A stretch of DNA of 64,000 nt. Source: Zeimonas sediminis. Its GTDB lineage: Bacteria; Pseudomonadota; Gammaproteobacteria; Burkholderiales; Burkholderiaceae_E. Position numbers and translations under genes: made by a program. The notes beneath the pieces were generated by a model. That model did not search any database, had not been told where the DNA came from, and was given only the letters and a program-made list of their open reading frames with translations. Positions 1-7,757 of the stretch are shown here, in pieces. Position 1 is the stretch's first letter, and every line of letters starts with the position of its first letter. The stretch spans positions 1,860,001-1,924,000 of the forward strand of contig NZ_JAMQYE010000001.1 in assembly GCF_023721795.1 (NCBI RefSeq), in the 5' to 3' direction.

Positions 1-1437
1 GCCGTCGATCTCGAAGCGGGTCGCCGCGTGGCCCGCGAGCACCCGGACGCCCTCGGCGGCGAAGCGCTTCGCGACGATCTCCGATACCTCCGGGTCCTCG
101 CGCGCCATGATCCGCGGCAGCATCTCGACCTGGGTGACCTGCGAGCCCAGGCGCGCGAAGGCCTGGGTCAGCTCGCAGCCGATCGGCCCGCCGCCGATCA
201 CGACCAGCCTCTTCGGCAGCTCGCGCAGCTCCCACAGCGTGTCCGACGTGAGATAGCCGACCTGATCGATGCCGGGAATCGGCGGCACGAAGGGCCGCGC
301 GCCGGTTGCCACGACGATGCTGCGGGTGGTGAGCCGCTGCACGCTGCCGTCATGGCGCTCGATCTCGACCTCCCAGGGCGAAACGATCCGAGCGCTGCCC
401 TCGACCACGTCGACGCCCAGGCCCGTGTAGCGCTCGATCGAGTCGTGCGGCTCGATCTCCCCGATCACCCGCTTCACGCGGTCCATCAGGTCGGCGAACT
501 CGAACTCGGCCTCTGCGTGCCGCACGCCGAACTCATTCGCGCGGGCAACGTGCGAGAGCAGCTTCGCCGAGCGGATCAGGGCCTTGGACGGCACGCAGCC
601 GGTGTTCAGGCAATCGCCCCCCATCCGGTGCTTCTCGACGAGCGTCACCTTCGCTCGCACCGCCGCCGCGATGTACGCGGTGACCAGGCCCGCCGAACCC
701 GCGCCGATCACCACCAGGTTCCGGTCGAACCGGGCGGGCCGCTGCCAGCGCGCGTAGACCCGGCGGGCCTGGAAGAAGTCGAGCGCCTTGCGGGCGACCA
801 GCGGGAACACGCCGAGCAGCGCGAACGAGCCCAGCAGCCCAGGCGACGCGATGCCGGCCAGCGAGTCGACCTGCGCGAGCTGCGTGCCCGCGTTCACGTA
901 GACCACCGTGCCCGCCAGCATGCCGACCTGGCTGACCCAGTAGAAGGTCGACGCCCGGATCGGCGTCAATCCCATTGCCAGGTTGATCAGGAAGAACGGG
1001 AAGGCCGGGACCAGCCGCAGCGTGAACAGGTAGAACGCGCCGTCGCGCTCGACGCCGGCGTTCACCGCCCGCAGCCGATCGCCGAAGCGCGCCTGGACCC
1101 AGCCCCGGAACAGCGTGCGCGAGGCCAGGAAGGCCAGCGTCGCGCCGATCGTCGACGCGAACGAAACGATCAACAGGCCCCAGCCCAGCCCGAAGATCGC
1201 GCCGGCGGCCAGCGTCATGATCGTGGCGCCCGGCAACGAGACCGCGGTCACCGCCACGTAGACCAGGAAGAAGGCGGCAGCAGCGGCCAGCGGCCGCGAA
1301 GCCCGCCAGGCTTCGAGCTCGGCCTGCCGGGACTTGACGAAGTCCAGGCTCAGGTAGCTGCCGAGATCGAACCAGTAGTACGCGCCCGCGACGGCCGCGA
1401 GGGCGATGACGACGATCCAGCGCTTGTCGAGAGACAT
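1..1437 (-). CDS. TVP38/DedA-like membrane domain fused to FAD-dependent pyridine nucleotide-disulfide oxidoreductase (3' end outside window)
   Basis: The gene starts at 1437 and is still open at base 1, so its C-terminus is missing (479 codons seen). Residues about 7-24 form a membrane segment. Residues about 50-220 look like a TVP38/TMEM64 (VTT) domain, with the glycine-rich AAGAIFGLGWG stretch near 78-87 and further hydrophobic helices. After about residue 235 comes a mercuric-reductase/lipoamide-dehydrogenase-like flavoenzyme: FAD motif GAGSAG at 245-250 and redox pair CLNTGC (Cys276, Cys281). The later GGGPIGCELAQAF stretch is the NAD(P)H-binding motif. This fusion architecture is known in proteobacteria; its substrate is not established. 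It is the last visible gene of a minus-strand operon, 85 bases after glutathione reductase, so a thiol or metal redox role at the inner membrane is an inference. Confidence 0.85.
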   Translation of the reverse strand, partial: MSLDKRWIVVIALAAVAGAYYWFDLGSYLSLDFVKSRQAELEAWRASRPLAAAAAFFLVYVAVTAVSLPGATIMTLAAGAIFGLGWGLLIVSFASTIGATLAFLASRTLFRGWVQARFGDRLRAVNAGVERDGAFYLFTLRLVPAFPFFLINLAMGLTPIRASTFYWVSQVGMLAGTVVYVNAGTQLAQVDSLAGIASPGLLGSFALLGVFPLVARKALDFFQARRVYARWQRPARFDRNLVVIGAGSAGLVTAYIAAAVRAKVTLVEKHRMGGDCLNTGCVPSKALIRSAKLLSHVARANEFGVRHAEAEFEFADLMDRVKRVIGEIEPHDSIERYTGLGVDVVEGSARIVSPWEVEIERHDGSVQRLTTRSIVVATGARPFVPPIPGIDQVGYLTSDTLWELRELPKRLVVIGGGPIGCELTQAFARLGSQVTQVEMLPRIMAREDPEVSEIVAKRFAAEGVRVLAGHAATRFEIDG

Positions 1438-1522
1438 GGAGTCGGTTCCTGGGAGTCTGCGAATCGCGAATGCGCCGCCGAAGCGGCGCGCTCTCCATCA
1501 GACGCGATCGGCGCCGGCGGGA

Positions 1523-2878
1523 TTACAGCAGGCGCCGCGCCGGCTCGCGCATCAGCACGAATTCCTCGGCGGCGGTCGGATGCACCGCGATCGTGCGGTC
1601 GAAATCGCGCTTGGTCGCGCCGCAGGTCAGCGCCACCGACAGGCTCTGCACGATCTCGGGCGCGTCGGCGCCCAGCATGTGCGCGCCCAGCACCCGGCCG
1701 CTCAGGCCGTCGACCAACAGCTTCATGTAGGCCCGCTGCTGGCCGCCCGAGAACGCGGTCTTCATCGGCCGGAATTCCGACTCGTAGACGTCGACCGGCC
1801 CCTGGGCGGCGGCCTGCTCCTCGGTGAGCCCGACGGTGCCGATCGGCGGGTCGGTGAACACCGCCGCGGCCACGACCCGGTGGTCGACCCGCACCGGCGC
1901 GCCGCCGAACTCTGTGTCGGCGAAGGCCCTGCCCTCGGCGATCGCGACCGGCGTCAGGTTGCGGCGATTGGTCAGGTCGCCGATCGCCCAGACGCCGGGC
2001 ACCGAGCTGCGGCTGTCGGCGTCGACGACCACCGCGCCGGCGCGATCGGTCGCCACGCCGAGCGCCTCGAGCCCGAGGCCCTTCGTGTTCGGCCGGCGAC
2101 CGGTGGCGTTGAGCACCGCGGCGGCACCGATCACGGAGCCGTCGATCCGCGACAGCTCGAAGCCGCCGGCCACGCGGTGCAGCTCGGCGAAACCGACGCC
2201 CGCGGCCAGCGTGACCCCACGGGCGGCGAGCGCGTCGGCCAGCCGCCGCCGCAGGTCCGCGTCGAAGCCGCGCAGCGGCAGCACGTCGCGATACGCGAGC
2301 GTGACCTTCACGCCCAGCCCCGCGAAGATGCTCGCGAACTCGACCGCGATGAAACCGCCGCCGATCACCAGCAACGACTGGGGAACCTCGGCCAGGTCGA
2401 GCACCTCATTCGAGGTCATCGCCTGCTCCAGCCCCGGGAAGGCATCGCGCGCCGGGCTTCCGCCAGTGGCCAGCAGGATGCGCGGGGCGCGGAAGCGCCG
2501 GCCGTCCACTTCCACCTCGCCCGGCGCGACCAGCCTGGCCCAGCCGCTCTCACGCGCGACACCGGAGCCCTCCAGCAGCTGGCGGTAGATGCCCTCGAGG
2601 CGATCGATCTCGGCCGCCTTGGCGCCCGCCCAATGCGCCATGTCGAAGCGCCCGCCGACCTCCTTCCACCCGAAGCCCTCGGCCTCGCGGAAGACCTGCG
2701 CGAAACCCGCCGCGTACATCATCAGCTTCTTCGGCACGCAGCCGCGGATCACGCAGGTGCCGCCGACGCGGTCGCCCTCGACGATCAGCACCTTCGCGCC
2801 GTGCGCGGCGGCGCGCCGCGAGGCGGCCACGCCGCCCGAACCCGCGCCGATCGTGATCAGGTCGTAATCGGTCTCCAC
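1523..2878 (-). CDS. gor: Glutathione-disulfide reductase
   Basis: A 451-residue cytosolic flavoenzyme that reduces glutathione disulfide with NADPH. The N-terminus has the FAD motif GAGSGG (11-16), followed by the family redox-active segment GGTCVIRGCVPKK with Cys42 and Cys47. A second nucleotide-binding motif, IGGGFIAVEFASIF, lies mid-protein. The C-terminal HPTAAEEF carries the His-Glu pair that acts as acid/base in this family. The redox segment with Arg-Gly before the second Cys is the glutathione-reductase form, which separates it from mercuric reductase and lipoamide dehydrogenase. It starts 16 bases after the upstream phosphoesterase-like gene, so it belongs to the sigma/arsS operon. 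That placement suggests induction under thiol or metal(loid) stress. Confidence 0.93.
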   Translation of the reverse strand: METDYDLITIGAGSGGVAASRRAAAHGAKVLIVEGDRVGGTCVIRGCVPKKLMMYAAGFAQVFREAEGFGWKEVGGRFDMAHWAGAKAAEIDRLEGIYRQLLEGSGVARESGWARLVAPGEVEVDGRRFRAPRILLATGGSPARDAFPGLEQAMTSNEVLDLAEVPQSLLVIGGGFIAVEFASIFAGLGVKVTLAYRDVLPLRGFDADLRRRLADALAARGVTLAAGVGFAELHRVAGGFELSRIDGSVIGAAAVLNATGRRPNTKGLGLEALGVATDRAGAVVVDADSRSSVPGVWAIGDLTNRRNLTPVAIAEGRAFADTEFGGAPVRVDHRVVAAAVFTDPPIGTVGLTEEQAAAQGPVDVYESEFRPMKTAFSGGQQRAYMKLLVDGLSGRVLGAHMLGADAPEIVQSLSVALTCGATKRDFDRTIAVHPTAAEEFVLMREPARRLL

Positions 2879-2894
2879 CCTTCCCTCCAGCTTG

Positions 2895-3719
2895 TCATGG
2901 CAAACCGGCAGGCGCGCCGGCCGCGATCCTGTCCGAGACCGGCAAGGCCGGCCCGAGCGCCTGATGGGGCTCGAAGCCCGGCCCGCGCGCGATGCGGTCG
3001 AAATACGAGAGCCAGGCGGCCGAGCCCTCCGGCCAGTTCGCGAGGAAGGCCGCCTGCCACAGCGACTCGGCGTAGCGCACCGGCACCAGGCTCACGTGGG
3101 CGCCCGCCACTTGCACCTCGGCCAGCGACTCGTGCGGCGAAGGCGACTCGCCGATACGCACGCACAGGCCGTGCAGCCGGCCGCGGAAGTTGGGCATGCC
3201 GGCCGCGCCGTTGTTGACGATCCAGCCAGCCGCGCCGCCCGGCAACGCGAAGCGGCGCAGCGCCGGCAGGCAGGTGTGGGTGCTGGCGAACAGGTCGACG
3301 ATCGCCGAATCGACCGAGTCCGGGTAGGCGCAACCGCAGCCGGCGTCGTCCGCCCCGGCGTCGAACTCGGCCTCCACATTGCCGAGCGTGGCGTCGTGGG
3401 CCAGCACCCTGGCGTTGACCTCGGCGAAAGCACCGTCGTCGACGTCGAACCAGTTGAAGTCGCCGTTGAAGCAGATGGTGGCGCCGGGTTCGGCGCGCGC
3501 CATCGCCTCTACCGCGTCGAGCGCGGGCAGGTTGCCGTAGAGTCCGCCGACCACGTAGAGCGCGCGGGCTCGCCGCTCGGGCGCCCGTGCGATCGCTCGC
3601 GGCCCGTAGCGATAGCGAAGCGGGCAGACGCGGCCCGGGCCGGGCGAGGCCTCGACGGCGGTCTCGTTCGCCCCGGCCACGGGTTCGCCTGCAACCGCGG
3701 CAGGTTCGTTCGAGATCAT
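2895..3719 (-). CDS. Degenerate calcineurin-like metallophosphoesterase family protein
   Basis: A 274-residue protein taken from the ATG at 3719, 37 bases after arsS. The frame stays open further upstream, but that would overlap arsS. From about residue 47 the layout follows the metallophosphoesterase fold: a strand then GGLYGNLPALDAVEA, then NGDFNWFD, then LGNVEAE, corresponding to the usual GDIHGN, GD and GN(H/V)E blocks. The first metal-binding block has lost both its Asp and its His (GGLYGN for GDIHGN), so ordinary two-metal catalysis is doubtful. A CGC motif sits mid-protein. The function is unknown. It is encoded directly after the radical SAM enzyme, so it may be a partner or hydrolase in that pathway (inference). 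Confidence 0.75.
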   Translation of the reverse strand: MISNEPAAVAGEPVAGANETAVEASPGPGRVCPLRYRYGPRAIARAPERRARALYVVGGLYGNLPALDAVEAMARAEPGATICFNGDFNWFDVDDGAFAEVNARVLAHDATLGNVEAEFDAGADDAGCGCAYPDSVDSAIVDLFASTHTCLPALRRFALPGGAAGWIVNNGAAGMPNFRGRLHGLCVRIGESPSPHESLAEVQVAGAHVSLVPVRYAESLWQAAFLANWPEGSAAWLSYFDRIARGPGFEPHQALGPALPVSDRIAAGAPAGLP

Positions 3720-3756
3720 CCGGGCTTCGTCGATCCGCGGGCGGGGGAAGGCGCGA

Positions 3757-4752
3757 TCAGGCGGCGCGCGACTCGGCCTCGGGCGCGTCGGCCAGCGCCC
3801 CGCCGCAGCTGGAGCCCTGCCCGGCGGTACAGCCGAAGCAGTGGTCGGCGATCCGAATCGGGTTTCCGTCGAGCGTGCCCCGCCCCAGCTCGCTGATGTG
3901 GATCCGCGACTCACCGGCGCCGCGAATCTGCAGGCCGAGCTGCTGGTTGAAGTCGCAGTCGTACAGCCAGCCCTGCCAGTCGACGCTGACCAGGCTGCGG
4001 CACATCACCTGCTCCAGGTTCTCGTCCCGGTGCGCGCCGCGCAGCAACTGCATGTAATCGTCGAACTGGCCCTTGGAAACCAGCGTCGAGCCGAAGCGCT
4101 GGATCGGCATGTTCGCCAGCGTGAACAGGTCGTCGAAGACCACGCCGTGATGCTGGAGAAGATGGGCCCGGTAAGCCTGCTCGAGCGAAGCCTGGGGCGG
4201 CGGCAGCACAGGGCCCTGGGGATTGAACACGAGGTTGAGCCGCAGGCCCGAGCCGGGCCGCCCGTACCCAAGCGAGTTCAGCCGCTTCAGGCCGCGGATG
4301 CTCGCGTCGAAGACACCCTTGCCGCGCTGGCGGTCGACGTTGTCCTCGAGATAGCAGGGCATGGACGCCACCACCTCGACCCGGTGTTCGGCGAGAAATT
4401 CAGCCAGGTCGTCCTGGCCGGGTTCCTCGAGGATGGTCAGGTTGCAGCGGTCGATCACCGTCACGCCGCGCGACCTCGCGGCGATCACGAGACGCCGGAA
4501 GTGCGGATTCAGCTCGGGCGCCCCGCCCGTCAGGTCCAGCGTCGTGATCGCCGGCTCGCGATCCAGGCAGGCGATGACCTCGTCGACCGTCTCGGCCGAC
4601 ATCTCCTCGGTCCGGTTGGGGCCGGCATTGACGTGGCAGTGCACGCAGCTCTGGTTGCAGCGGTAGCCGAGGTTCACCTGCAGCGTGGAAACCTCGCGCC
4701 GGCGCAGCGCAGGGAAATCGGTCTTGGCGAGAAGGGCCAGGGTCGGGCGCAT
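3757..4752 (-). CDS. arsS: ArsS-family radical SAM protein (arsenosugar biosynthesis type)
   Basis: A 331-residue radical SAM enzyme. The ATG at 4752 is chosen because an AGGAG sits ten bases before it; a TTG start eight codons upstream is possible. The 4Fe-4S/SAM motif CNQSCVHC gives Cys32, Cys36 and Cys39, followed by LTGGAPEL, the GGEP-like motif. The C-terminal half matches the Cys-rich domain of the family, ending in HCFGCTAGQGSSCGG. Characterised ArsS proteins form deoxyadenosyl-dimethylarsine on the way to arsenosugars, using dimethylarsenite made by ArsM. No arsM lies in this window, and many family members sit in genomes without known arsenosugars, so the substrate here is uncertain. 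It lies between an anti-sigma gene and a phosphoesterase-like gene. Confidence 0.85.
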   Translation of the reverse strand: MRPTLALLAKTDFPALRRREVSTLQVNLGYRCNQSCVHCHVNAGPNRTEEMSAETVDEVIACLDREPAITTLDLTGGAPELNPHFRRLVIAARSRGVTVIDRCNLTILEEPGQDDLAEFLAEHRVEVVASMPCYLEDNVDRQRGKGVFDASIRGLKRLNSLGYGRPGSGLRLNLVFNPQGPVLPPPQASLEQAYRAHLLQHHGVVFDDLFTLANMPIQRFGSTLVSKGQFDDYMQLLRGAHRDENLEQVMCRSLVSVDWQGWLYDCDFNQQLGLQIRGAGESRIHISELGRGTLDGNPIRIADHCFGCTAGQGSSCGGALADAPEAESRAA

Positions 4753-4777
4753 CGAAAAGGGTCTCCTCTTGGTCAAT

Positions 4778-5005
4778 TCACGGTTCGACGCGCGGCCCGG
4801 CCGGATGCTTACACGGTCGGTCGGGTCCCGGATACTTCCGGATCGCCGACCGCAGCATCTCCATCTGCCCGGAGAAGTTGGTGCAGCTCGCGCACATCCA
4901 CAGGTGGACGCGAATCCGCATCCGCTCGACAGGCCGCAAGGACCGGTCCATGCCCTCGGCGACCAGCCTGTGGGTTTCCTTGCAGTCCGGCATCAACCAG
5001 CTCAT
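4778..5005 (-). CDS. Small zinc-finger anti-sigma factor (zf-HC2 type)
   Basis: A 75-residue protein with Cys8 and a His34-x3-Cys38-x2-Cys41 motif. This is the zinc-binding pattern of ZAS/zf-HC2 anti-sigma factors, which hold an ECF sigma factor inactive. There is no transmembrane segment, so it should act as a soluble cytoplasmic sensor in which oxidation or metal binding at the cysteines releases the sigma factor (family knowledge). It begins seven bases after the sigma gene stop and ends 25 bases before arsS, the standard sigma then anti-sigma order. It probably regulates the whole operon. Confidence 0.82.
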   Translation of the reverse strand: MSWLMPDCKETHRLVAEGMDRSLRPVERMRIRVHLWMCASCTNFSGQMEMLRSAIRKYPGPDRPCKHPAGPRVEP

Positions 5006-5012
5006 TCGCCGC

Positions 5013-5627
5013 TCATCCTTTGCCTGCGTCGTGGCGGGCGCCGAACCAGTTCAGCGTCAGGCACTCGCGAAGTCGCATCCTGGCTCGATACAGAATCACC
5101 CAGCAATTCGACGGGGAAATCCCGGTTTCATGACAGATCTCCTCGGTCGACATCTCCAGCCACTCCCGCATCAGGAACACCCTGGCGGTCTGCGCAGGCA
5201 GCTTCTCGACGCAGGCTTCGAGCGTCTCGAAGAACTGTCGCTCCGACAGCGTGGCTTCCGGATCGCTCGCCCAATCGGCCGGCCGTTCCCGGAAATGCCC
5301 CGTCTCGTCGAAAAGCTCGTCGAAGCCGATGGCGTCCTCGACGCTGTCGTCAGCGTCGAGCCGGACCTCGCGCCGCAGGCGCCGAAAGTGATCGATGATT
5401 CGATTGCGAAGGATCGTCGTGACCCAGGTTCGAAGCGACGATCGACCCGCGAACTGGTGAGCTTGCTCCATCGCCGCCAGGATCGCCTCCTGCACGGCGT
5501 CTTCCGCGGCATGCGCATCCCGCAACTGGAGCCTGGCGAAGCGCAGCAGATTCGGGCGCATCGCCGCGAGTTCCTCGAGGAACGCGGAAGGCAGGCCGGC
5601 GGAGGGACCCGAAGTCATGCTTGCCAT
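5013..5627 (-). CDS. ECF-type RNA polymerase sigma-70 family factor
   Basis: A 204-residue sigma factor with region 2 at about residues 20-95 (AEDAVQEAILAAMEQAHQF, then TWVTTILRNRIIDHFRR) and region 4 at about 140-195. The region-4 helix-turn-helix spans MSTEEICHETGISPSNCWVILYRARMRL. A 25-30-residue acidic linker (DADDSVEDAIGFDELFDE) joins the two. There is no region 1 or 3, as expected for an ECF factor. No clear Shine-Dalgarno precedes either the ATG at 5627 or the ATG at 5618. It heads a minus-strand operon with its anti-sigma, arsS, the phosphoesterase-like gene, gor and the TVP38-FAD gene, and ECF factors usually transcribe their own operon. The inducing signal is not visible, but the gene set points to thiol or arsenical stress. 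Confidence 0.9.
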   Translation of the reverse strand: MASMTSGPSAGLPSAFLEELAAMRPNLLRFARLQLRDAHAAEDAVQEAILAAMEQAHQFAGRSSLRTWVTTILRNRIIDHFRRLRREVRLDADDSVEDAIGFDELFDETGHFRERPADWASDPEATLSERQFFETLEACVEKLPAQTARVFLMREWLEMSTEEICHETGISPSNCWVILYRARMRLRECLTLNWFGARHDAGKG

Positions 5628-5784
5628 GCTGCGAAATCCGATGGACGCGCGGCGCGAGGGGGGCGGCGCGCGCCGGCCTCCAGATCGAACGAGGCTCGAA
5701 CAGGCGCAGCGGGCGCGCGCGAAACCTTAACAGATCCGCACACGCCCGCTGGAGCATCCCGGCGAGAATCCCGGGATCGGCAGA

Positions 5785-5842
5785 CAGGGCGCGAACGCGC
5801 CCTGGAGAAGGCCCTGGACCGGGGCGGAGCATCCCGCCCCGG
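5785..5842 (-). terminator. Two strong GC hairpins between the exported-protein gene and the sigma operon
   Basis: The first hairpin pairs 5819-5827 with 5834-5842, a perfect 9-bp stem around a six-base loop. It lies 12 bases past the stop of the 98-residue exported protein. The second pairs 5785-5793 with 5796-5804, another perfect 9-bp arm pair. Neither is followed by a T run on the minus strand, so they could be rho-independent-like terminators, RNA-stabilising structures or both. They separate the exported-protein transcript from the sigma operon. The rest of 5628-5784 shows no further clear element; an AT-richer GTTAAGG near 5725-5731 (minus) is the only candidate promoter patch. Confidence 0.45.
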
Positions 5843-5854
5843 CCCCGGCAGCCA

Positions 5855-6151
5855 TCAGGCCGAGTGGCCCGGGCTCGGCACGCGGACGATCGCGTCGGCG
5901 GCAACTTCCTCACGCGACAGCATGCTGGCCTGCTCATAGGCCGAGTTCACGCGCACGCCTTCGGCGTTCGACTGGATCAGGAACGGCGTCGCATCGGACG
6001 AAGGCGCCGACGCGGCCTGCGCGGGGGCGGTCACCGCCGCGCCGACCGTGCCGGTGACGACCGGGTAGTCGGTCTCGACCGTCTGGGCGCTGACACCGGC
6101 GGCACCGAGGGCGAGGGCAGCGGGAACGAGGATGCGTGCGATCTTGATCAT
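5855..6151 (-). CDS. Small exported protein of unknown function
   Basis: A 98-residue protein with an excellent ribosome site: AAGGAG six bases before the ATG at 6151. The first 22 residues are a signal peptide (basic MIKIAR, a hydrophobic ALALGAAG core, cleavage near VSA-Q), so the mature product is a periplasmic or secreted peptide of about 76 residues. The mature part is Ala/Val/Pro-rich with an AAVTAPAQAASAPSS linker. It ends in SREEVAADAIVRVPSPGHSA, loosely like the SREEV segment of small DUF4148-type exported proteins of Burkholderiales, but I cannot assign it firmly. It sits alone between tRNA-Leu and a double hairpin, on the same strand as both neighbours. Confidence 0.75.
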   Translation of the reverse strand: MIKIARILVPAALALGAAGVSAQTVETDYPVVTGTVGAAVTAPAQAASAPSSDATPFLIQSNAEGVRVNSAYEQASMLSREEVAADAIVRVPSPGHSA

Positions 6152-6327
6152 GACTAGCTCCTTGAGGACTTGGTGATGGGTCGACAGCACCGCGCTGCCG
6201 ATGACCGAAGTCTGAAGGGGCGAAATTGCGCATCCGTGGCGGGATGATCGACAGAAGGGATCGTGTAGATAACGATCCTGTCTCGCGCAGGTGCTGCGCT
6301 CTCCGGGGCTGGCGCCCGCGAAATTCT

Positions 6328-6414
6328 TGGTGCCGGAGGCGGGAATCGAACCCGCACGCCCTTTCGGGCACCGGATTTTGAGTCCGGCGCGTCTACCAGT
6401 TCCACCACTCCGGC
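6328..6414 (-). tRNA. tRNA-Leu (anticodon CAA)
   Basis: An 87-base tRNA reading right to left. The acceptor stem GCCGGAG (6414-6408) pairs with CTCCGGC (6338-6332), followed by an encoded ACCA end (6331-6328). The anticodon arm is CCGGA-CTCAAAA-TCCGG, with anticodon CAA reading UUG leucine codons. A long class-II variable arm (TGCCCGAAAGGGCG) precedes the T arm GCGGG-TTCGATT-CCCGC. All arms pair well and nothing suggests a pseudogene. Confidence 0.97.
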
Positions 6415-6453
6415 AAGGAGCGCCGGGCCCTGTCCCCGGCGAAGCGGACACGC

Positions 6454-6482
6454 ATTATCTGCAATCGCCGGGCCGCGGGCAA
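6454..6482 (-). promoter_or_regulatory. Sigma-70 promoter for tRNA-Leu
   Basis: On the minus strand TTGCCC (6482-6477) is followed by a 17-base spacer and GATAAT (6459-6454). Transcription would start near 6447, about 33 bases before the mature tRNA 5' end, a normal leader for a tRNA. The element lies just past the stop codon of the upstream carbamoylase gene, so the tRNA has its own promoter and need not be read through from that operon. Confidence 0.65.
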
Positions 6483-6500
6483 ACGGCGCCCGGTCGCGGC

Positions 6501-7757
6501 TCAGCTCGTCTCGAAACGCCTGACGAAGTCGAGGAACACCTCGGCCGCGACGCCGGCGTCGGCGGCGGTCATCGTCTCGAGCGGATTGTGGCTGATGCCG
6601 CCGTTGCCGCAGCGTACGAAGAGCATGCAGACGTCGGTCAGCCGGGCGATCATCATCGCGTCGTGACCGGCGCCGCTGGGCAGCCGGAACGGGGCCACGC
6701 CTGCTCTCGCCACGCAGGCCTCGAGCAGATCGGCCAGGCGAGGCGCGCACGGCGCGCAGGGCACCTGCATCGTCGTCGCCAGGTCGAGCGTCACCCCGCG
6801 CCTCTCGGCGATCGCGCGGCACTCGCGAACCACGTCCGCGACAGCCGCGTCGCGCGTGGCATCGTCCGCCGCGCGGACGTCGAGGCTGAAATCGCACCGG
6901 CCCGGCACGACGTTGGCCGAGCCGTTCGGCACCGACAGCATCCCGACCGTGCCGACCAGCGTCGGCGCCTGACTGCAGCGCCGCTCGACCGCGAGGACCA
7001 TCTCCGCTGCTGCGGCCGCCGCATCCTTGCGCATGGTCATCGGCGTGGTGCCGGCATGCCCCGCGACGCCGGTCACCGTCGCGGTCATCCGCACGCTGCC
7101 GGCGATCGACGTGACGATGCCGACCGGAAGGCCCCGCTCCAGCAGCACCGGCCCCTGCTCGATGTGCACCTCGATGTAGCCGGCCGGCCGCCCGCGGTCA
7201 CGGGCAAGTGCCTGGATCGACGCTTCGGTGCCGGGCAGGCCGGCCGCGCGGATCGCATCGCGCAACGAGATGCCATCGGCGTCCGTCCGATCGAGAACGC
7301 CCATGTCGAAAGCGCCCGCGATCGCGCTCGACGACAGGAAGCTCGTCCGGAATCGCAGCCCCTCCTCTTCGGCAAAGCCGACGATCTCGATCGCGCATCC
7401 GAGGCGCTCGCCGCGCGCGTGCAGCGCGGCGACGACCGCGATCGGCAGCAGGATGCCCAGCCGTCCGTCGTACTTGCCGCCGTTGCGCACGGTGTCGAAG
7501 TGCGAGCCGGTCATCAGCACCGGCGCGTCGGGCGCCGCGCCCGCGTAGCGGCCGACGACGTTGCCCAGCGCATCGATCTCGGCCTCCATGCCGGCCTCGC
7601 GCATCCAGCCGGCCAGGTCGCGGGCGGCGGCGCGGTGCGCCGCGCCCAGGTAGGAGACGGTCAGGCCGTCGGGCTGGTCGGAGTGACGGGCCAGCGCCTC
7701 GGCCATCTCCAGGATCCGGGCGCCCAGCGATTCGGGCGAAGTCGGGGTGACGTTCAT
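6501..7757 (-). CDS. M20-family Zn-dependent amidase (hydantoinase/carbamoylase, allantoate amidohydrolase type)
   Basis: A 418-residue metal-dependent hydrolase of the HyuC/AllC family, which removes the carbamoyl group of N-carbamoyl amino acids or hydrolyses allantoate or ureidoglycolate-type ureides. Metal ligands are recognisable: GSHFD (His86), KYDGRLG (Asp97), AEEEGLRF (Glu131/Glu132) and HIEQGP. The inserted dimerisation domain carries GHAGTTPM. It is the last gene of a four-gene minus operon and its ATG overlaps the stop of the M20 gene upstream by four bases. Context (PuuE-like enzyme, hydantoin-type racemase, amidase, ABC importer) favours a ring-opened ureide or N-carbamoyl amino acid as substrate. 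Which of these it is cannot be told from sequence alone. Confidence 0.88.
   Translation of the reverse strand: MNVTPTSPESLGARILEMAEALARHSDQPDGLTVSYLGAAHRAAARDLAGWMREAGMEAEIDALGNVVGRYAGAAPDAPVLMTGSHFDTVRNGGKYDGRLGILLPIAVVAALHARGERLGCAIEIVGFAEEEGLRFRTSFLSSSAIAGAFDMGVLDRTDADGISLRDAIRAAGLPGTEASIQALARDRGRPAGYIEVHIEQGPVLLERGLPVGIVTSIAGSVRMTATVTGVAGHAGTTPMTMRKDAAAAAAEMVLAVERRCSQAPTLVGTVGMLSVPNGSANVVPGRCDFSLDVRAADDATRDAAVADVVRECRAIAERRGVTLDLATTMQVPCAPCAPRLADLLEACVARAGVAPFRLPSGAGHDAMMIARLTDVCMLFVRCGNGGISHNPLETMTAADAGVAAEVFLDFVRRFETS

Noticed and set aside
28-1827. A 599-codon plus-strand open frame opposite the TVP38-FAD gene
   Set aside because: The minus strand carries clear FAD and Cys-pair motifs and membrane helices; the plus translation is low-complexity.
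5628-5784. ECF-type autoregulated promoter before the sigma gene
   Set aside because: Only a GTTAAGG patch is visible. No convincing paired -35/-10 for a known ECF group could be recognised by eye.
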